Below are positions 59,455 to 64,000 of a stretch of 64,000 nt of DNA, piece by piece (the stretch's first letter is position 1; each line of letters opens with the position of its first letter). The translations under genes were made by a program, and so were the position numbers. This DNA comes from Nemertoderma westbladi (Eukaryota; Xenacoelomorpha; Nemertodermatida; Nemertodermatidae), in assembly GCA_032718475.1 (NCBI GenBank), contig JAUCBJ010009135.1:1-64000 (forward strand), written 5' to 3'. The notes below the pieces were generated by a model, which was not told where the DNA came from, did not search any database, and saw only the letters and a program-made list of their open reading frames with translations.

Positions 59455-59720
59455 TAGTAGTATGTTGGAAACTGTGTTCTAGTGTGTTGGAAACTGTGTT
59501 CTAGTGTGTTGGAAACTGTGTTCTAGTGTGTTGGAAACTGTGTTCTAGTGTGTTGGAAACTGTGTTCTAGTGTGTGGGAAGCTGTGTTCTAGTGTGTTGG
59601 AAACTGTGTTCTAGTGTGTTGGAAACTGTGTTCTAGTGTGTTGGAAACTGTGTTCTAGTGTGTTGGAAACTGTGTTCTAGTGTGTGGGAAACTGTGTTCT
59701 AGTGTGTTGGAAACTGTGTT
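59455..59720. repeat. 22-bp minisatellite in a Roco intron, ~12 copies
   Basis: Tandem GTGTGTTGGAAACTGTGTTC/TA with rare variants (GTGTGGGAAGC). Degenerate units continue to about 59810. It lies in the intron between exons B and C. Confidence 0.93.
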
Positions 59721-60115
59721 CTAATGTATTGTATCTCGGTGGTGCTAGTGCATTGGACACTGTTCTTATGGGTTGGTGTCTCTGTTCTAGAGTGTTGGAA
59801 ATTGTTCTGTTTTGGGTGGATAGATAAGCCACCCTCGCCCGGTGGAGATCTTCACCTGCGAGTTATCGCTTGCACTGATCTCCGTCTACCTGAAATGGTC
59901 CTGCTGTGTTTACAACTCATATCTTCTTTGTTCAGAAAGTATACCCAGTCATGATGTAGTTACACCAAGTTACGCATTTATTTATTACACAAAATGTTAA
60001 TATTGCTATGCAAATTTGAGATTTAAGTTAAAAGGTAATTTAATTTATTCCCGACTTTAATTAATATCCATTAATTATATTATTATAATCAATAAGAACA
60101 ACAATAATTAATTAC
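59721..60115. other. Roco intron B/C remainder
   Basis: AT-rich, no gene. The open frame at 59724-59954 starts in degenerate minisatellite and is not supported. Confidence 0.6.
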
Positions 60116-60303
60116 CTTTGAATGTATTAAATTAAGGAAATGGTTTAGATCTTCAACAATCTCTTCAAAACTCGATATATCGACAATGACTATGTAAATA
60201 CTGTGGGGGTTGAACAGATGTTGGTATATTGGAAATCCAGAGCAATCAAATATATCCAGGGTTAAGGCCTTGTAAGATTCTGAGTTATTGTGTCCGATTA
60301 TAT
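60116..60303 (-). CDS. Roco-family GTPase, exon B
   Basis: Acceptor TTCTTTTCAG (ends at plus 60304) and donor AAG|GTAATT (60115). It encodes IIGHNNSESYKALTLDIFDC, then SGFPIYQHLFNPHSIYIVIV and DISSFEEIVEDLNHFLNLIH. DCSGFPIY is the G3 motif (DxxG) with the tryptophan-free but aligned switch II region. The hydrophobic SIYIVIVDIS strand follows as in Ras-like folds. The phase joins exon A (one base, making Asp) and exon C (phase 0). Confidence 0.85.
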
Positions 60304-60323
60304 CTGAAAAGAATTTATTCAGC

Positions 60324-60476
60324 TACGACCATGACCAGCCACTAAATTTAGTAGGCATAAGTTTTTAAAATAATTTATTTTATTTTTGAAGGATTTGACA
60401 ATAAACTGACAATAAAATATTTTAAAAACGTGTGCCTACTAAATTTAGTGGGTGGAATGCAGTTTTAATGGTCGTA
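60324..60476. mobile_element. MITE with TA flanks in Roco intron A/B
   Basis: About 149 bp with ends CGACCAT...ATGGTCG between TA dinucleotides. Longer subterminal complementarity (CACTAAATTTAGTAGGCA against TGCCTACTAAATTTAGTG) makes it nearly a full hairpin. Size, palindromic form and TA duplication fit a Tc1/mariner-type MITE. It lies only about 20 nt from the acceptor of exon B. Confidence 0.75.
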
Positions 60477-61010
60477 TCTTTAGTATGTTATGATAATTCA
60501 TAAACAATTTTAATTTACAATTAGGTTTTTTTTTCTATTAATAATTTAGATAAATATTCAATATTTAACATGATACCCTCTTCCCGATCATTGCTCTCAA
60601 GCGTTCTAAGGAAGAAAATAATCCATCAAATTCTTTATTAGACAGAAAGAAGTTAATTTATATGTATTGCATTGGGAATTTATAAATAATAGTTAGTGTA
60701 TTCCAGACAAAACGTGTCGGAAATAACTTTTTATGACTTCTAGTTTCAATTGTTCATAATTCAGATTATCCCATCATGTATCGAGTTTTGCATTAATTAA
60801 ATTATTTATAAAACACTCAACTCGTGAAAAATTCTATACATTCTGGCAGAATAGTTCAATTGCGGTGAGTGTGACAAAAAGTGAAACAAAATTACAAAAA
60901 GCTCTTCTTTACGATACTTTATCTTATCAAATATCATCACTTTTTTTATTCCACCTTCAAAATCAAATTATCTTATCTATATATTTAGATAGATAGATTA
61001 TAAAGAGTAC
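60477..61010. other. Roco intron A/B remainder
   Basis: AT-rich, no gene or repeat recognised. The donor GTACTC of exon A is at 61010-61005. Confidence 0.6.
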
Positions 61011-61251
61011 CTTTCATTGAGAAATTGAATGGGTTCCATTGGTGTATGGCGACTCCTTTTGTTGGTGTCTGCACCGTCCCAGCCAGTCCAACCATCAGGG
61101 ACTGCACTATACTACTCTTTCCAACACCCTCCGCTCCAATCACGAATGTTCTATAACGATATACCAGGTTAATTGCATGGTAGAATTCTAGAATAGAAGG
61201 AATTCCAGAATAGACGATATCGGGAGGTGGGTAGCTCAGTTCCTTCGACAT
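61011..61251 (-). CDS. Roco-family GTPase, exon A (P-loop)
   Basis: Encodes MSKELSYPPPDIVYSGIPSI, then LEFYHAINLVYRYRTFVIGA, EGVGKSSIVQSLMVGLAG and TPTKGVAIHQWNPFNFSM. IGAEGVGKSS (residues ~38-47) is the P-loop and TKGVAIHQW fits the Roc switch I. The PPPDIVYSGIPSILEFYHAI lead-in resembles the segment between leucine-rich repeats and Roc in Roco proteins. Roco GTPases bind and hydrolyse GTP through a Roc-COR pair and act in signalling. ATG at 61251 has an in-frame TAA 9 nt upstream; either it is the true start or upstream exons splice in just after it. It ends in phase 1. Confidence 0.82.
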
Positions 61252-62385
61252 TGTAATACATTACAGAAAGGGTATCAATGGTTTAATTATTATTCATTAC
61301 TAATATATTTATTTTTATGTTCCGTTTGTTAGTATTGGTTTCAATATTTTACTCTGAATTATATAATTGTGATGAAATATAGCATACTATTTGGGGTCCT
61401 ATTGTACCACCCTCCCCCACCTAATTGATATAAATAATTACAAATTAATATTTATGAAAGAAGTGGGCCGGCCACACTGTAAACAGACCATGCATGACAC
61501 TAAAGTCCTAAATATTTACAAAAAACAACGTTGACCGTTTTGGGAATTAACATAGAAAATTACTATTTAAATTACATAGGAATACAGTAAATATGAAATT
61601 CACAATTATTATTATTAATTATTATTCACAAATTATTTCGATATCATATCAACTACTGGAAATATATGTAATAAAACTTAAAAATAACAAAAAAAAGTAA
61701 TAATATGTCGTTTAACTGTGGAATATTCACGGTTTTAACTACAATGCTAGGAACTGTTTGTTTGATTCCATATTTATTGGGTACCTTTCATTTAAAACTC
61801 ATTGTAATCCTAACAAATGTTCCTTCATATATTACAAGATTACCCACAACAAACTGTCTCAGGTTTAATCATTGGTTAATGATTATTTTATTAAATCTAC
61901 TGATAATATTGATTGCTTAATATTCTTATTAACTTTGTTTGATTAACTAAAGTTTGCCGCTAAGGTCCCAATCATACTGCCTTGCCGCCAACTTCTGATC
62001 CTTGTTAAACACTGCAGGCAGGAGCAGGAGCTAGGAGCAATTTGGCTTAAATGTTGCTTTGTAAAACTACTTTGGCAGTGTGCTATGCATGTATCTAAGC
62101 TGGCTTGAATCGACATTCATCAAATCCACTCGCGATTTGGGGTGAAGATAATAATAATAATCACTTCCCCATGTGACGAACATGAACTGCTAAGGGAAGG
62201 TCAGTATAATAGGAGGCCCTACGGGCAAATAGGAAGGCGGTGTCCATCGTCCACTCACAAAGTGGCTCTGAGCTCGTACCCAACGGCAGGTACATAGCAG
62301 ACCCCCCAAGTATAAGACGCAGAACCACGCCCGTCGTGCATGGAAGACAGGTCCCGAAGTATAAAAGGCAGACAAAAAGGCTTGT
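61252..62385. other. Upstream region of the Roco exons
   Basis: No gene supported. The frame at 61705-61920 is hydrophobic and AT-rich. If ATG 61251 is the start, a promoter would lie here, but nothing is diagnostic. Confidence 0.45.
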
Positions 62386-62417
62386 TTGACAGACCGCATT
62401 ATACGCACCGCTTCCGT

Positions 62418-62461
62418 ATAGCGAAAAATATCCAGATTGGGGTCTGGATATTTTTCGCTAT
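62418..62461. repeat. Perfect 19-bp hairpin
   Basis: Arms ATAGCGAAAAATATCCAGA (62418-62436) and its exact complement (62443-62461), loop TTGGGG. The right arm and what follows (TATGGAGAGCACTC) resemble the 3' end of the SINE-like unit near 62790-62815 (TATGGAAAGCGCTG), suggesting two related repeat ends lying head to head. Confidence 0.85.
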
Positions 62462-62685
62462 GGAGAGCACTCACACAACAATTCCTTTATTATTATTAAT
62501 TCATAGCCTGGGCCTGGCATACGGGGTTACAGTGGTTTCAACAACACTGTATAGTTATTATTTGGGATATGGTTGCCATTACTGGCAGAGCACGGAACGT
62601 TGAATGTTGTTGTACTTTCCTTTGAGTGATTAATTAAAAAGGCCAAAATATGATATCCCATTCCATAGCAAATAAATTATTCATC

Positions 62686-62815
62686 CGTCCTGGTAGCTCA
62701 GTTGTCTTAGGACACAAACACACACACACGGCTGATGTCCGGATGTTTGAAACCTAGGTACCGGGTTCGAGCCCCAATAGAGTCGGTTGATATTTTTTGA
62801 TATGGAAAGCGCTGT
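62686..62815 (+). mobile_element. tRNA-derived SINE-like repeat
   Basis: A-box TAGCTCAGTTG (62694-62704) and exact B-box GGTTCGAGCCC (62764-62774), the internal RNA polymerase III promoter of tRNAs. They are separated by a (CA)n-expanded middle that destroys the cloverleaf. A tail with TTGATATTTTTTGATATGGA follows. A decayed tRNA gene is the alternative. Confidence 0.6.
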
Positions 62816-63120
62816 CATATTATTCTACTGAATTATTTCATTATATATATGAAATTGGGATCCCACACTGACTAACCCCGAGCAACTCTGTAGACTATGG
62901 GGGGAAGTGGGTACAAATACATATAATATTAAACAAACAAATAATATTAAAGATAATATAACAGCACGATAAATTATACCGATCTCATTATATACTGTAC
63001 CAGCACTTACAGTAATATACATGTTGATAATGTGGTAATTAGTAATATATAATATAATAGTAATGCACATTGTACTTACTGTAAACAACTGTACTCATTT
63101 CAAAGTTAACCAACCACTAA
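62816..63120. other. Unassigned AT-rich DNA
   Basis: No gene recognised. The minus-strand frame at 62825-63088 is hydrophobic and AT-driven. Confidence 0.45.
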
Positions 63121-64000
63121 CGTATATTAGGTATCTTTGAGCTTTACTCCTGCCTTCCGTACTGTATTGACGTATTTTAGGTATCTTTGAGCTTTACTCC
63201 TGCCTTCCGTACTGTATTGACGTATTTTAGGTAGCCTTGAGCTTTACTCCTGCCTTCCGTGCTGTATTGACGTATTTTAGGTAGCATTGAGCTTTACTCC
63301 TGCCTTCCGTACTGTATTGACGTATTTTAGGTAGCCTTGAGCTTTACTCCTGCCTTCCGTGCTGTATTAACGTATTTTAGGTAGCATTGAGCTTTACTCC
63401 TGTCTTCCGTACTGTATTGACGTATTTTAGGTAGCCTTGAGCTTTACTCCTGCCTTCCGTACTGTATTGACGTATTTTAGGTAGCCTTGAGCTTTACTCC
63501 TGCCTTCCGTACTGTATTAACGTATTTTAGGTAGCCTTGAGCTTTACTCCTGCCTTCCGTACTGTATTGACGTATTTTAGGTAGCCTTGAGCTTTACTCC
63601 TGCCTTCCGTGCTGTATTGACGTATTTTAGGTAGCATTGAGCTTTACTCCTGCCTTCCGTACTGTATTGACGTATTTTAGGTAGCCTTGAGCTTTACTCC
63701 TGCCTTCCGTACTGTATTGACGTATTTTAGGTAGCCTTGAGCTTTACTCCTGCCTTCCGTACTGTATTGACGTATTTTAGGTAGCCTTGAGCTTTACTCC
63801 TGCCTTCCGTACTGTATTAACGCATTTTAGGTAGCCTTGAGCTTTACTCCTGCCTTCCGTACTGTATTGACGCATTTTAGGTAGCCTTGAGCTTTACTCC
63901 TGCCTTCCGTACTGTATTGACGTATTTTAGGTAGCCTTGAGCTTTACTCCTGCCTTCCGTACTGTATTGACGTATTTTAGGTAGCCTTGAGCTTTACTCC
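63121..64000. repeat. 50-bp minisatellite running off the window end
   Basis: About 17.6 units of CGTATTTTAGGTAGCCTTGA, GCTTTACTCCTGCCTTCCGT, ACTGTATTGA. Variants alternate GTAGCC/GTAGCA and ACTG/GCTG. It is unrelated in sequence to the other 50-bp array. The true length is unknown because the window ends inside it. Confidence 0.95.

Overview
This is AT-rich eukaryotic DNA. Genes are split by GT-AG introns, and the window carries two BEL/Pao-type retrotransposon sequences, an RTE-like LINE, a second LINE fragment, tRNA-derived repeats and very long minisatellites. The two cellular genes are animal types: a Roc-domain GTPase of the Roco family and the tail of a myosin II heavy chain. With no vertebrate-type repeats seen, an invertebrate metazoan is likely. 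A sponge or similar early-branching animal is possible, but I cannot fix the phylum.

Layout. (1) Bases 1-10918 are repeat-rich: a ~165-bp satellite block bounded by poly-G motifs, then a 38-bp minisatellite into which an intact RTE-like LINE (about 4984-8742, minus strand) has inserted. (2) A Roco GTPase gene runs on the minus strand. Exons A, B and C lie at 61251-59168 and exon D at 11165-10919. All four junctions keep phase (831 nt, 277 codons), so intron C/D is about 48 kb. (3) That intron holds a tandem duplication. Copy 1 is about 9191-20127. Copy 2 is 20128-21326 plus 54105-58494. Each copy has exon D or its remnant, a retroelement-derived ORF, a 50-bp minisatellite grown out of the end of that ORF, and an RTE fragment.

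(4) Copy 2 is split by a 32,778-bp element (21327-54104) with ~1.17-kb terminal inverted repeats beginning CAGTACCGC and a TA target duplication. Copy 1 preserves the empty site, which shows the segment was gained as one unit. Inside it is a five-exon gene (24758-30264, plus strand). It joins an unrecognised first exon to the C-terminal tail of a myosin II heavy chain, including the non-helical tailpiece, stop codon and poly(A) signal. Two stretches of its coiled-coil coding sequence are expanded as tandem repeats (18 and 17 residues), and its last intron is a 24-bp minisatellite of about 130 copies. The element also carries a complete, nearly LTR-identical but broken BEL/Pao retrotransposon (32655-40721), a 3.9-kb unit with ~540-bp inverted arms around a LINE fragment, a BEL/Pao remnant lacking its reverse transcriptase, and an unrecognised zinc-knuckle ORF with three in-frame stops.

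The main result is this giant TA-flanked cargo transposon carrying a chimeric, repeat-expanded myosin-tail gene inside a Roco intron. I found no transposase for it. Splicing, expression and family names are inferred from sequence alone.
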